Below the pieces are notes generated by a model. It was not told where the DNA came from. It searched no databases and saw only the letters and a program-made list of their open reading frames with translations. The translations under genes and the position numbers were made by a program. From assembly GCF_933775445.1 (NCBI RefSeq), contig NC_065873.1, positions 186,001 to 250,000 on the forward strand: a stretch of DNA of 64,000 bases, in the 5' to 3' direction. Positions 33,329 through 45,522 of this stretch are shown here, one piece after another; position 1 is the stretch's first letter, and every line of letters starts with the position of its first letter. The DNA is from Argentina anserina (Eukaryota; Streptophyta; Magnoliopsida; Rosales; Rosaceae).

Positions 33329-34317
33329 TTGTGTTGCACGGACACGGCAAAGAGTGGAGTGTCGGCGTGTCCGACACGCCCCGACACGCCGATACGACAC
33401 GATACGCCTTTTTCTCTATTGGACACGCTAGGTGGCGAATCAGGATATTTTGACTGATACACCGTGTCAGCCATTTAAACCATGCTCCTCCGATCTCCGA
33501 TCTCCGATCTCACATTTCAGCGGCAATAGCTGAGCCTCCCGACGTCTTCTGCTGCCACACCATGGCTCCTGGTTCTTCTTCTTGTTATAGCCCGCCACAA
33601 CACAAGAGAAGCTCCACAAAGTCGCCGGAGCTCGAGAAATCGGCGATGGGTCCCCACTGCCTCAAAAGTCAGACTTGTGGGAATCGAGCTGATGTCGAAT
33701 CTGCGGGTATAATTATAGAGAGGGGAGAGAGGCGGTCGCGGTGGTGGTGGTCTCGTGGTGAGGCGTCGTCGGAAAGTGGCAGTGCGGCCTGGAGAAGGTG
33801 GCAATGAGTACTCTGTTTTGTAACAGAGGAGAGAGAGAAAGAGAAGGCCGAGGGAGAGAGAGAAGAGGTGAGGTGATTGTGTGTGAGATAGATGTAGGGT
33901 TTTTGGGTATTTATAAGTTGATCCAATGGTTGAGATAAGAGGAAGAGAATGGACGGTTGAAATTTAAAATTGGAAATAAGAATTTTTGGAAAGTACTTTT
34001 AAACATTTCTAAAAAAAAAAATTTCTAAAAATTTTAGAAAATAAACCGAATGTCAGAAAATTATTCCGCGAATATTCATACGCTCGTAATGATGTGTAGT
34101 TTAATAATAAAAATTAATAAACAACAAATTTGACATTTTAAAAAAATTGTGTAATGGATGAGTTTTGCAACTTTAAAGTGATCTTTTTAATTTATTTTAG
34201 ATATATAAAAATATATAATTATTATTAATTTGCCGTATCGGAGCCGTGTCGGATGATAGGTTTTTGAAATTCGCCGTGCCGTGTCGCCGTATCCGTGTCC
34301 GTGTCCGTGCAACATAG
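33329..34317. mobile_element. Non-autonomous hAT-like element, 989 bp
   Basis: Exact 8-bp duplication AAATTGGG at 33321-33328 and 34318-34325. Terminal inverted repeats share TGTTGCACGGACACGG starting four bases in. Sub-terminal CGTGTCGG/CCGACACG words occur at both ends. The interior (about 33480-33910) is GC-richer. On the minus strand it reads CTTATAAATACCC followed by a CT-rich leader and open frames, which looks like a captured host promoter and 5' UTR. No transposase. Confidence 0.85.
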
Positions 34318-34325
34318 AAATTGGG

Positions 34326-35015
34326 TATAAATTAAATTCCCCCATCTGATTATCAAATTTACTGAAGTAAAACTGTGGAATTAAGGCAGTCATCATAAAT
34401 GAATATGACGTGTATACGTTTAGCAAGCGTTTTTTACACCACACCTTTTCCCGAAATAGGTTCACACTCTATAAGTATTAATGAGGTCACACAACATAAG
34501 GTATTCTTTGGGGAATTGGGGTGATGTAGAATGTGTAACGATTTCTCAAATCATATGCGTGATTTATATAGACATCTGAACGAAAATGAATTGACAGTGA
34601 TTAAATAAACAATCCTGATATGCATATAGGCAATATTTTGCAAATGTGAAATTTTCTTCGCATTCCATCTCAAAGCATATTTAACAGTGATGCAAGTAAT
34701 GGTGCACTAGCTGTCTAAAGTCAATGGCCTACCGAAGAAATGGTATATCAACTTGAATGGAAGGACTAAGATCATGAATTCATGATTCACGAGTGGTGAA
34801 AAGTACGGCCCACCGTACCCGGAGCGGCGGAGCCACAAATCCATGGTGGAAGTTTTGCCGCTTTAGGGGCTGACTTTGCCTTAGCTCAGATTAGTTTTGA
34901 GCACAATCTATATGCATGGGCCATGCCACTAGCTACTCACCACTGCTGAGTCAACTTGACGAGGATTATGACAAAACTCCAAAAGATCGGCCCCGAGGAT
35001 TTTACCTGGTGGACA
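34326..35015. other. Upstream region of the NPF transporter gene
   Basis: Non-coding and AT-rich, with no transposon edges recognised. It should hold the distal promoter. Confidence 0.4.
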
Positions 35016-35026
35016 TTATATATATG
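35016..35026 (+). promoter_or_regulatory. Candidate TATA box of the NPF gene
   Basis: TTATATATATGG lies about 190 bases upstream of the ATG at 35211, giving a predicted 5' UTR of about 160 bases. Position and motif only. Confidence 0.5.
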
Positions 35027-35210
35027 GAGGCAATCCTCTCTTGTTGAACTGTCTCAAAGAAAATCACAAAACAAGTTTGTTTAAAGGAAGTGAGGGTCGG
35101 TCTTTGAATTCACAGATCGATTAAAGATAAATAGTTTTATAGCTGCTGTCAAGTGTAAGAGAGTTAACTGTGTAGAGATATATAAGAGTCTGGAACTGAG
35201 AGGAGATTCC

Positions 35211-38200
35211 ATGTCCATCTCTGAGGCTGCAGATGCGGTAGAGGATATCTCTGTTGATTGTAGAGGCAGATCCTGCAGCAGTAAGCCAGTCAAACATGGT
35301 GGAATGAAGGCTGCTGTTTTTGTCCTAGGTCACTCCCTCTCTCCCTGTGTTTATTTTATGTCTTTCTCCATGCATTTTCATATTCCTGTACATATTGTAA
35401 GCGCCCTTATATTTCTGATGTAGTCTTCATTATTTTTACTATATATCAACTACAAGAATCTCTTATATATGTAGTGTATCATGAACTTACAAAGTCAACA
35501 CAGGATGTCTGCTGACAAAGTGGTGACCGGATCGGTGATCGTATTTAACGTACTCATGTTAATTAATGTTAATGATGGATGACATACAGGTCTCCAAGGT
35601 TTTGAGATGATGGCAATAGCAGCTGTTGGGAACAATCTCATCACCTATGTACTAAATGAGATGCACTTTCCACTGTCTAAGTCTGCAAATATAGTGACCA
35701 ACTTTATAGGGACAGTCTTCCTCCTCTCCCTCTTTGGTGGGTTCCTATCTGATTCTTATCTTGGGAGCTTCTGGACAATGTTAATCTTTGGGTTTGTGGA
35801 GCTTTCTGTAAGTCTTTTCACATACATGCATGAATATAATGCATATTTGTTCCGGGCCTTTTCATTTCATTTCTTTTCTTCTTCTATTGCCCTCATCATG
35901 ATTTACAATTTTTAGGCACTATCATGCAATTTGCATATTCTAGATTCTTGTCTCTCCTGAAATCTAAGTCTATCTTATTAAACTCTCAAGCCTGGTGTTA
36001 TTATTAAACCAAATCCATAAAGACTTAAAAGTAGTTGATCCTTATCATTTCATACCTAAACTCTCTATACACAATTCAACAAAAACATATATATCGATCG
36101 ATTTGAGTGTTAGCATTGTTTCTAGTTTAATTTCCCGTACAGTCCATTGTGTTGCATGGCCTTAACTAATTTATGAATCAATATCTAGTATCGATCATTT
36201 CCTGAAATTGGTTTAACTTCAACATATTGATCAGAAGCAGATATCACTATTTACTTTCTTGTTGCATGCCTAACACGGGATCCTTTTAAAGAATTTGGTT
36301 GAAATTTGTTGAAGGGTTTTATACTGCTCTCAGTTCAAGCTCATCTCCCCCAACTAAGGCCTCCCTCCTGTAAGATTATGTCGTCTGAGTACTGTCAAGA
36401 GGCAAATGGATACAAGGCTGTCATATTCTTTGCTGCAATTTACTTGGTGGCCTTAGGAAGTGGTTGTCTAAAACCAAACATAATCTGTCATGGAGCTGAT
36501 CAATTCAGGAAGGAGGAATCCAAGCAATCGAAGAAGTTATCGACTTACTTCAATTGTGCATACTTTTCCTTCTGCATGGGAGAACTGATTGCATTAACTG
36601 TCCTTGTTTGGGTCCAAACACACTCCGGCATGGATGTTGGATTTGGAGTCTCTGCAGCTGCCATGACAATAGGACTAATTTGCTTGCTCTTTGGAACCTC
36701 TCTGTATCGGAACAAACCACCTCGCGGAAGCATTTTCACGCCAATTGCTCAAGTAAGCCTACCCTTTCTACTGACAGCTCTACAGTTTTTCATTTCTTAA
36801 ATCTGTAAACTTTTACTTTAGGAATTGAGGAGCCTTTTTGCATAAGGTAGTATCTTAATCAATTTTTCATTCGGTACGTTATGCTTATGAACTATTTTCT
36901 TTTCTTGCAAGTTATAATCTTATAATTAAGCTATCTAATTTACTAATTTGGTAACGGAATTAAAGGATGTTCTTTTTGTTCTATTAAATCAGTTGAATGA
37001 ATTGATTTTCAATAACTGTCTTATTTTATATGTTTAATTGTGGCTTTGATGTTCGAGACTTCTTGGTACTTTTGTGTTATATTAATTCTAAATAACATAT
37101 AGTATTCACTATTCACACTCTTTCTATATTCCAAAAAGATGCTTTCGGTGAATGAAATGAAGTGATTTGTTGCCTAACAACTCTGGCACTTTGATCCATT
37201 TTAATTATCGATCAGATAGAGTACTACCGAGTATTTAATTATGACTTTTATTATATTAGTTAACTACATACATATATATTCATCTATCATTTATGTAGAC
37301 TTATAGGCATTTCCTTCAATATGAACAAAAAAACTATATGTGTGTGTGTTGCATGACTGATGACTCTATCGACGTAAAAGCTACAGAGGAGGCCATTGTC
37401 AATATATATATATATATATAATTATATATCTTCTCAACCTTTTCCCTTTCAACTAATTTATTCATATTCTGCTTGATCAATTCACAGGTTTTGGTTGCTG
37501 CATTTACGAAGAGAAAGCAAATATGCCCTTCAAATACAGAAATGCTTCATGGAAACCAAAACAATGTGCCAAACCACCTCTTTGTCACAATGTCGCCTAA
37601 CGTCATCACTCTCCTCCACACCGAAAAGTTCAGGTGAGTGGGCCGGAAAAAGAACTTTCAAGCAAGACCAGACATATATAGCACCATTAAACATTGCTTA
37701 ATAATTCCGTAAAGCTAATAAAGCAACAGACTTTACTAGTCGGTTTTTTTTTTCTGTGTGATTTATGCCTTGCCCTCTTCATCAAGTAGTCTTGGTAGAG
37801 TTTTGTAACTTTTAACTGTATCGGATCAAAACATATATCTTGTTTTGCTAATGTACGTCACTGTCGCCATCTTTATATGATATGAAATATACATCTACTA
37901 ACTAGAAGACACCTACTACATTATCATGCATCGATCCTCTTCTGCTTGTGCATGTAATTAAAAAAACCTAACACGGTAGCTAATGACTCTAGTAATTGAA
38001 ACGTATTGCAGATTCCTAGACAAGGCATGCATCAAAATAGAAGATGGAACTGAGAGGACCGAAAGTCCGTGGAGATTATGCACTGTATCTCAGGTGGAGC
38101 AAGTCAAAATAATAATCTCAGTTGTGCCCATTTTTGCCTGTACCATCATCTTCAACACAATCTTGGCTCAACTCCAAACATTTTCAGTCCAGCAAGGAAG

Positions 38201-38879
38201 TACAATGAACGGGAGGATCACAGGAAGGTTCAAAATCCCCCCAGCTTCACTCCAAGCCATCCCTTACATCATGCTCATCTTTCTTGTCCCTCTCTACGAA
38301 ACTGTCTTTGTACCGACTGCTCGAAAAGTCACCGGAAGGGACTCCGGGATATCTCCTTTACAAAGAGTTGGCACTGGCCTTTTCATTGCCACCTTTTCAA
38401 TGGTTTCAGCTGCAGTTATTGAGAGAAAGAGAAGAAACTCGGCCTTGCATTTGAACGAAGCTCTTTCGATCCTTTGGATTGCTCCACAGTTTCTCATCTT
38501 CGGACTGTCAGAGATGTTCACTGCAGTAGGGCTCATAGAATTCTTCTACAAGCAGTCATTGGAAGGAATGCAGTCATTTTTAACTGCTATGACGTACTGC
38601 TCATACTCATTTGGCTTCTATTTGAGCTCACTCCTTGTTTCTCTAGTGAACAAAGTTACCTCAACTTCTTCAAGGGGAGGGTGGCTCAGTGACAATGATC
38701 TCAACAACGATAAGCTGGACCGATTCTATTGGCTGCTGGCTGCTCTCAGCCTCATCAACTTCTTCAATTATCTCTTCTGGTCAAATTGGTATTGTTACAA
38801 CCCCTCTTTATCGCCCACTAATACTAAATCACCCCTAGAAGATAAAAAAGACTTGGAAAGCAGCAGCAACGTCAATTGA
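35211..38879 (+). CDS. NPF4-type NRT1/PTR family transporter, complete, 5 exons
   Basis: A major-facilitator protein of the plant NRT1/PTR (NPF) family. Such proteins move nitrate, peptides, hormones such as ABA or GA, or other solutes with protons across a membrane. Exons: 35211-35328, 35590-35807, 36315-36752, 37488-37633, 38012-38879. All introns are GT-AG and phases match, giving 595 aa (family about 550-620). The N-terminal cytosolic part (VDCRGRSC, KHGGMKAAVFVLG) leads into TM1. Family strings GGFLSDSYLG, SGCLKPNI, GADQF, SKKLSTYFN and the late helices are present. The usual ExxER proton-coupling motif at TM1 is replaced by FEMMAIAAVGNN. From memory this wording is that of the NPF4.3/NPF4.4 branch (NPF4.4 is the non-transporting NRT1.13). 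The call to NPF4 is firm; the substrate is unknown. Confidence 0.93.
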
Positions 38880-39894
38880 TCTTCAAACTAGGCATATATA
38901 CTGAAGCTTCTCATAATATTATTATGACTTTTATTAGCTGCCTAGCTAATATTAAGATTAATTAACTTTTAATACGTAGTTTTCTCTTCTTGTATATGTA
39001 TAAAATTAATTAAAACGCAAACCCCCGGGCCTGATGCAACTAGATAGATGCACTACTACTTAATCTCTTTAGTGCTACATTTATATATATTATTATCTGT
39101 CAGATGGACTCACCCTCACTCACTTAGCTAGTCTTTGAGTCTGTTCCAAGGATGTATTAGTTAGCTTGCTTGATAGGAAGTTAGGTCTAGAAGTGTTAAT
39201 TAACCCATAAACCAGAAGATTCAAAGAACCCTAGCCTAGTCTTCGATCTTTTACTATTCTCCACCTTAATTTGTTCTTCAGGATAATGCGTCTTTCTGTT
39301 GATCATGTGGAAGGAGCTAGCTAGCGTTCTAAAATTTCTTTTGGTGAGTGGTGGCATGGTGGGGTTTTTTTTTGCTTTATGCGCGCTTTGGGTGGTAGTT
39401 GAACAAAGATTCTAATTTACAAAAGCAAAGCTAAAAATCTGGCCATGGTGGTGTGTGTTATATATATACAAGTCTTTAATTAGAGTAATAAGTAATAACA
39501 GTCAAAGTTAATCTGAGCTTTTAATTTGAAATGAAAAGCAACCTCGGCCTGTTATGGTGTATGTTCTTGTAGTGATATAAAGTCAATCTCTTTTGATAAA
39601 ATCACTCACCTTCAGCTGCTGGCTATAGCAGGAAACATGTCTCATACATGTTTTTTTGTGTGAGGCTTTGAGCACTATAGGCCCCGGCCCCTGTCTCTGG
39701 CTAATGCCCATTCTGCGTCATTATTTTCCACGCCACTACGTGCTACTGGGTTTCAAAGTGTGGTGATCATTTCAATTTTAGTTTTAACTTTTTATTTGCC
39801 AAAAGACTCCGAATATATATGCATGGCCGACCCCATATATATCACTCTTTAATATATTAGTCTTTACCAACAGATGGGTCTTCCGACCACAATA
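38880..39894. other. 3' flank of the NPF gene
   Basis: A likely 3' UTR for the first few hundred bases, then AT-rich intergenic DNA without recognisable genes. Confidence 0.4.
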
Positions 39895-40104
39895 GGCCGT
39901 TCATGAACGACCACAATTATTACGGTCATCTGAATTCCGGCAAAATGACATATCTGCTAAAAATGGGCCGTTCTTGAACAATCCGGCTCTATGGTGATCT
40001 ACATTGCGTTTTGACAATATTAATTGTTCATGAACGGTTAGTCATAACGTGCTTGGCTACTTCAATTTGTAACGCCGAAACATATAGGTCGTTAATGAAC
40101 GACC
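39895..40104. repeat. Four spaced copies of a CGTTCATGAACG-type palindrome
   Basis: GGCCGTTCATGAACGACC at 39895-39912, with variants at 39966-39984, 40023-40039 and 40087-40104; spacing is 71, 57 and 64 bases. Each is itself a dyad, and the text between copies is only weakly alike. It could be a decayed tandem repeat of about 64 bases or a clustered binding site. Confidence 0.6.
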
Positions 40105-40596
40105 GAGTTCGGTTGTATGAAATTGTACAAGACGCCGTACTCATGCTCAAATTCTTTGAGACGTAGTGTTGTCGTTCCATTAATAGACAACAAACATGAT
40201 TGCTCACAAATAGCCGTGTTGTTACCATCAGAGGTTACTACTACCATGTTCACAAGGAAGAAGCACAAAGCCTCTCTTATGCCTTCGCGGAACAAAACAA
40301 AATTGGGGAGGAAAATGAGAACGTACACAATCCGCAGATCATGAAAACAATTGATTTCCAGAAATGGGCTCAACTAAAAGCAATATAAAAGGGTCTGGAC
40401 AAGAGCTAAAATGAATATAAAAGCAATTGTCATGATACAAGGAAGATTACATTAACTTTGCTTCATTTGTTGAAGCGGTGGATTGGTAAAAAAAAAAAAA
40501 AGACAAATAAATTATGAGGCTTAATTGATTAATTAGCATGAGAGAAATTCAGATTTGCTGGGGGTAGTGCTGTATGCATGAAGATAAGGACATAGC
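40105..40596. other. Intergenic, nothing recognised
   Basis: Overlapping frames on both strands at 40092-40388 show no family signature and no codon-like structure, so no gene is called. Confidence 0.35.
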
Positions 40597-40605
40597 TTGA
40601 TTATA

Positions 40606-41682
40606 GAGAAAAAACTCAAAATGATACCTGAAGTATCGTAAAAGGTATTTTTTGAAACCTACGAATTTTTGTTACCCGAAATGGTACATGAACTATTACA
40701 CCGTTACCCAATATGGTACCTCTGTTAATTTCTCCGTTAAATTGATGATGTGACATATATTTAGAGTTTTTTTTACCAAATATAGTAATACCTCGTTAAA
40801 TAATACTCGATTAAATAATAACCTCGCTAAAATAAAACTTTTTTCCGGTCTCAACTCGGAGCCAAGGTGGTAAATTAATAATTCACTAAATTTATAAGAT
40901 AATGGAAGTTCGAGAATTTATTTAGCTAGACCCCATCAAATATATAAATTATTAGTGTCATAATTTATATAATAAATTTTAAATTTATGAGGATTTTATT
41001 AAAAAAAATTAATTAATATAATCATCATCAAACAATATAATAGTTTGAACAATGTTATACAAAAAAATAGTATATTTAATAAGGTATACGTAATAAATTA
41101 AACAATGTAAGTAAAAACTTTTTTCTTCGACAAAATGAAACAAAATATTTATTATATCTTGATAAATTAATAATTTATAAATAAATTAATATATTATTAA
41201 TTTATTGATATATTAATATATCGCTAAATTAATAAATTTTATCAATCCCGAGACTATTAATTTATAGAGGTTTTACTGTAAGTAATAGGAAAAACAATAA
41301 TTTTAAAATTAATTTTGTTATTATTGCTAAACAAATATATATACTAAAACTTGTGTTATGTTTTGTGATACAAGAGTTGATTTTCCTCTTAAAATTACAA
41401 ATTTCATAAAAAATATTGTAAATAAATTTGCAAATAATATAGGTATGATTTATCAAGTCCAACAAATTTTCAGTCAGTTTGGTGAATTTGTGAGAATTTT
41501 GAAGGAAAAGAGATATGAAATTTTAAAAAATTGTGTATAGACCATTTTGTCCTTCTAAATACATGTCACATCATCAATTTAACGGAAAAACTAACAGAAG
41601 TACCATATTGGGTAACAAAAATTCGTAGGTACCAAAAAATACCTTTTACAATACTTCAGATATCATTTTGGGTATTTTCCAT
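40606..41682. mobile_element. Mutator-like element, 1077 bp, with nested MITE
   Basis: 9-bp duplication TTGATTATA at 40597-40605 and 41683-41691. Inverted ends of about 130 bases share CAAAATGATA-CTGAAGTAT-GTAAAAGGTA and CTACGAATTTTTGTTACCC. The ORF at 41358-41540 is in the right arm side and is not a gene. The centre is occupied by a separate Emigrant-like MITE. Without that insertion the element would be about 580 bp. Confidence 0.8.
40783..41278. mobile_element. Emigrant-like (pogo/mariner) MITE nested in the Mutator-like element
   Basis: Right terminus, as complement, is CAGTAAAACCTCTATAAATT, the signature of the Emigrant group. The left end TAGTAATACCTCGTTAAAT is a diverged version. TA flanks at 40781-40782 and 41279-41280. 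The interior is very AT-rich and non-coding. Confidence 0.7.
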
Positions 41683-41691
41683 TTGATTATA

Positions 41692-43100
41692 TTTGTAGTG
41701 AACAAAAGCCAGTTCATGAACCAATTGCCGTGAATGAAAGCTAAACAAGCTGTCCAAAAAATTATGAAGCCTCTCTGTCAATACACAAATGAGAATTTCA
41801 ATTAATCAAGCCTCCGACAGTGAGAAGTACTAGAAGCTGTATGGAGAGTCATGGGCAAGTTCCTTACTTCTCCAATCTGAAATTGATAATTGGGCCTCTT
41901 ATGAATCAAATGGAACCAATCCCACACTGTCAATCTCCACTAAATGCTGAGGCCTGCTACAAAGCCCGGCAAAGACTCTACTAAATTAGGTGTACAAAGA
42001 AATACGTTTAATGGATTCAAATTCTACATATATATGTCGAGATCAAAAATCAGTACAAAACCGAAAACTTAAATCAATGAACTACGGTCGGTTTGATCCC
42101 ACAAGGTTATGTATGCAATCTAACGACCTACTAGATGCAACTACATATACAAATAAAATCTCTGACTCCACCAGTTAAATTCGCTCATATGTCCAAACAA
42201 GATCCATGACCACCTGTCAAATTCAGCATGTCCCAAATGAATCACTGACTCCAGTCATATTCTCACAAACACCAGAAAATCATATTCATTCTCAAGCTAC
42301 AATTAAATCCAAATCAAATTCATGGGCTTTAAACCCACATCTCAAACACAAAATCCAATCTCTGGTTCACTTACACCAAATTGATCTTAAACACTACTCT
42401 CATTCCAAAATCATATCCTTCTAAATTCCAATGTGTCATTCACGCATTGGAACTATTGAACTACGAGTGGTTTGATCCCTCTCCCAGGGTACATTGGCAA
42501 CCCATTTAAATTTCTAGGTGCAGCCACAAAAACAAATAAACACACATTTCCCCACATTTGGTTTCTTCATAAATGGAATCAAAGGGTATTTTCCTAGAAA
42601 CAAGGGATTGTAATTAAGAGACATTCTGTCTTGAATGGGTCAAACCCGAAATAATTAAAATTCTATTCACTATATGAATATGAGTGAAATTTTGTTGGGT
42701 GACATTTTTGCTCACTACATACAAAATTTTACTCAACAAATGGTGGTGGATCTATTTATTGGTGTGTTGAGATGTTGGTTCGGACGTACATCGATCAAAA
42801 GTTTTTACTATTCTTTTGGATCTATTACTTTTGGGCAGCTTGCTCATCTTGAAGATGATTTAATAGAATACATGTTTTACGTACCATCATGTACATATCT
42901 CGAAGATATTACATAATTTGGATTTAATAGGTGCAAGTTATGTAAGTTCTGCATATATGACTATCATAGTAACTATGAATATAAACTATAACTTTGACTG
43001 TTGCTATGTCAAAAAAAGAAGATCAAATGCATATAACAGATTGCTAACTTGTCTTTGTTGTTTGAATCCATGTCGATCTTCTCCTAGATTCACTTCTTGA
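41692..43100. other. Intergenic with a repeated phrase
   Basis: GAACTACG-GTGGTTTGATCCC-like text appears at about 42078-42100 and again at about 42460-42480, roughly 380 bases apart. Frames at 41990-42178, 42206-42424, 42674-42916 and 42918-43100 lack recognisable domains. Confidence 0.35.
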
Positions 43101-45304
43101 TACTCTTAGTTTCGCTTGATGGGACAAAATGAATGAGAACGAGTCAGTGCTCTAGAAGGGATCAAATTGGCTTAAAAAGGTTTGTTGTCATGAATAATTG
43201 TCTGATAGTTTCATGACGATTACTCAACAACTCCTTCCATCAAAGAATGGCAAATAACTTCCTGTATTAATCCAATTTGTGTCCTAGTGATTTTACTCTT
43301 TGAACTTGAATCCAAACAGATACTAACGAACTCTTATTACATAATTGATTATATCAAAATATAAGTGAAGGTAAATATATAACTAATATGAAATTCTAAG
43401 CTTGTTTATTGATGTAAAATATAACCTTCGTTCTTTTATGCAGTAGAACTGCATAGGCTATCTTACAATCTCCCACTGAACTAGGATTATATTTTACAAT
43501 CTATAATCAAGCTTACTTAAGTGCGCGCTTGAATTTCCATACAAGTTTGCATCTGCTCCAAAACCATGTCAATTAAATTTAACTATAATGAACCATAAAA
43601 GAACATGATAATTTGATAAAATATCAGTCTCCTATAACCACATTGCAGCAAACTTAACCACATGGATTACCACTAATAAAATATTATTTGACTAAAAATA
43701 ATCGATTTCAAATAATTGATTCTGATGGCTTAAGATATTGTTGCATACTTTTCATATTATGAAAGTAAGGAACCTAAATGTATACACTGAATTATGCAGC
43801 AACTATAAATTAAAAGTTGAAATAAGCTAATGAAAACATGATGAATATTGCAATGAACAACATAGAAAATATTTATACGTATGCTATAATATAAGTTGTC
43901 TTACATCAGTTTTGCAATGCTAATCATCAAACTTGCTCAAAACTCCCATATTTTTCACATGATTTGTAAATGCTTCAAGTGGTAATGCCTTTGTTAGTGG
44001 ATTTGTCAACTGTTCCTTGGTTCCAATCTTGACTACTTCAATTTCATTATCTATTAACCACATGGATTACCACCAATAAAATCTTATTTGACTGAAAATA
44101 ATCGATTTCAAACAATTAATTCTGATGGCTTAAGATATTGCTGCATACTTTTCATATTATGAAAGTAAGGAACCTAAATGTATACACTAAATTATGCAGC
44201 AACTATAAATTAAAAGACTGAAATAAGCTAATGAAAACATGATGAATATTGCAATGAACAACATAGAAAATATTTATGCGTATGCTATAATATAAGTTGT
44301 CTTACATCAGTTTTGCAATGCTAATCATCAAACTTGCTCAAAACTCCCATATTTTTCACATGATTTGTAAATGCTTCAAGTGGTAATGCCTTTGTTAGTA
44401 GATTTGTCAACTGTTCCTTGGTTCCAATCTTGACTGCTTCAATTTCATTGTCTCTAACACTCTCTATGACTGAAAAGTACTTCACATCTATATTCCTTGA
44501 AGTTGATGTACATTTGTTGTTCTTTGAAAAAAAAACACAGCTGTACATTATCACAATAGATCACCAAAGGCCTTTCAATCGAATCAACCACCTTAGTTCT
44601 GCAAATAAAGTTTCTCAACAGTATAACATGACCGATAACTTCAAAAACAACATTATACTTTGCTTGAAAAGTTGAAGTGTCAGTCAATCATTGTTTGTTA
44701 CTCTTCCGTGAATTTGCTCCTCCTCCTAGCATAAAAATATATTCATATTAACTTTAAATCATCCAAATCATGCTTGTATGATGCATCTGTATAGCACTCC
44801 ATTTTTAATTCTTCATCTTCTATCTTTTTATACACAAGCATGTGATTTCTAGTGCTTCTTAAATATCTTAGTACTTTCTTTCCTGCAATACAATGCTCCT
44901 CAAAAGCATCTGATTGATATCTTGAAAGCATATTCACTGCAAAAAATATACTGGTATTGTGAACACTTGTGCATACATAGGACTACCAACTAAACAAGGC
45001 TGCATATGGTACATTATCCATACTCTTTCTCTTCAAATTATTCTTAGGACACTGCATCTTATGAAACTTATCACCTTTGGAAATAGGTGCATTACTAGAT
45101 TTGCACTTCTCATTCCGAACCTCTTCAAGACTTTATTAATATAATTTTTGACAAACCTAGAAAATTTCTTTTTTGTCTTTACTGATCTATATGCTAAGCA
45201 CATAGTGTGCTTCCTTTTATCCTTCATATCAAAGTTTCTCTTCAAAAAATCTTTGGTAGCTTTCAACAACCCCACATCACTGCTAGCTAGTAATATATCA
45301 TCCA
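43101..45304 (-). mobile_element. copia remnant 1 (RT end, RNase H, 3' LTR), minus strand
   Basis: Read on minus: DDILLASSDVGLL from 45304, FDMKDK, VLKRFGM, then MLSRYQSDAFEEHCIAGKKV and KVLRYLRSTRNHMLVYKK (about 44940-44830), CYTDASYK, a broken RNase H end (LLRNFICRTKVVDSIERPLV, IYCDN, RNIDVKYF), and VKIGTKEQLTNLLTKALP at about 44400-44350. A polypurine tract AGTGGGAGA at about 43474-43482 precedes an LTR start TGTAAGATAGCC near 43473. The LTR's far edge is not resolved, so the left coordinate is approximate. The 5' part of the element is missing because another copia element was inserted at 45305. Dead. Confidence 0.75.
43654..44453 (-). repeat. 400-bp tandem duplication inside copia remnant 1
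   Basis: Copies 43654-44053 and 44054-44453 both start TTAACCACATGGATTACCAC and end near TCAATTTCATT-TCT. They cover the end of the RNase H coding text and the region before the LTR. They differ at only about ten bases, so the duplication postdates the insertion. Confidence 0.92.
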
Positions 45305-45522
45305 TGATCGATTATGATAGAAAGGAGAATAATAACAACGTACAACAATATAACCGAACTATTTATTGATTGATAATGGGGCTTATATATAGGCATTACA
45401 TACGGAGTATCTCGATGAATCAATGATTCATATTTATTACATCAAGGCATAATCTATACTAATAATGTAACATACTTAGGCTAAGACACACATAAGGGCA
45501 CTCAAGTAATTCTCCCGGAACA
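45305..45522 (-). repeat. 3' LTR of copia remnant 2, 218 bp
   Basis: On minus it starts TGTTCCGGGAGAATTACTTG and ends ATAATCGATCA, with TG...CA ends. A TATA-like CTATATATAAGCCC lies near 45393 on minus. It directly abuts the cut RT gene of remnant 1. Confidence 0.75.

Noticed and set aside
33562..33926. Overlapping GC-rich frames on both strands
   Set aside because: They lie within a hAT element. The minus-strand view looks like a promoter and leader rather than a coding gene.
40092..40388. Overlapping frames of 66-93 codons on both strands
   Set aside because: No recognisable protein and no support from start context or splice sites.
42674..43100. Two adjacent plus-strand frames
   Set aside because: No domain or homology recognised; the region flanks the LTR of a copia remnant.
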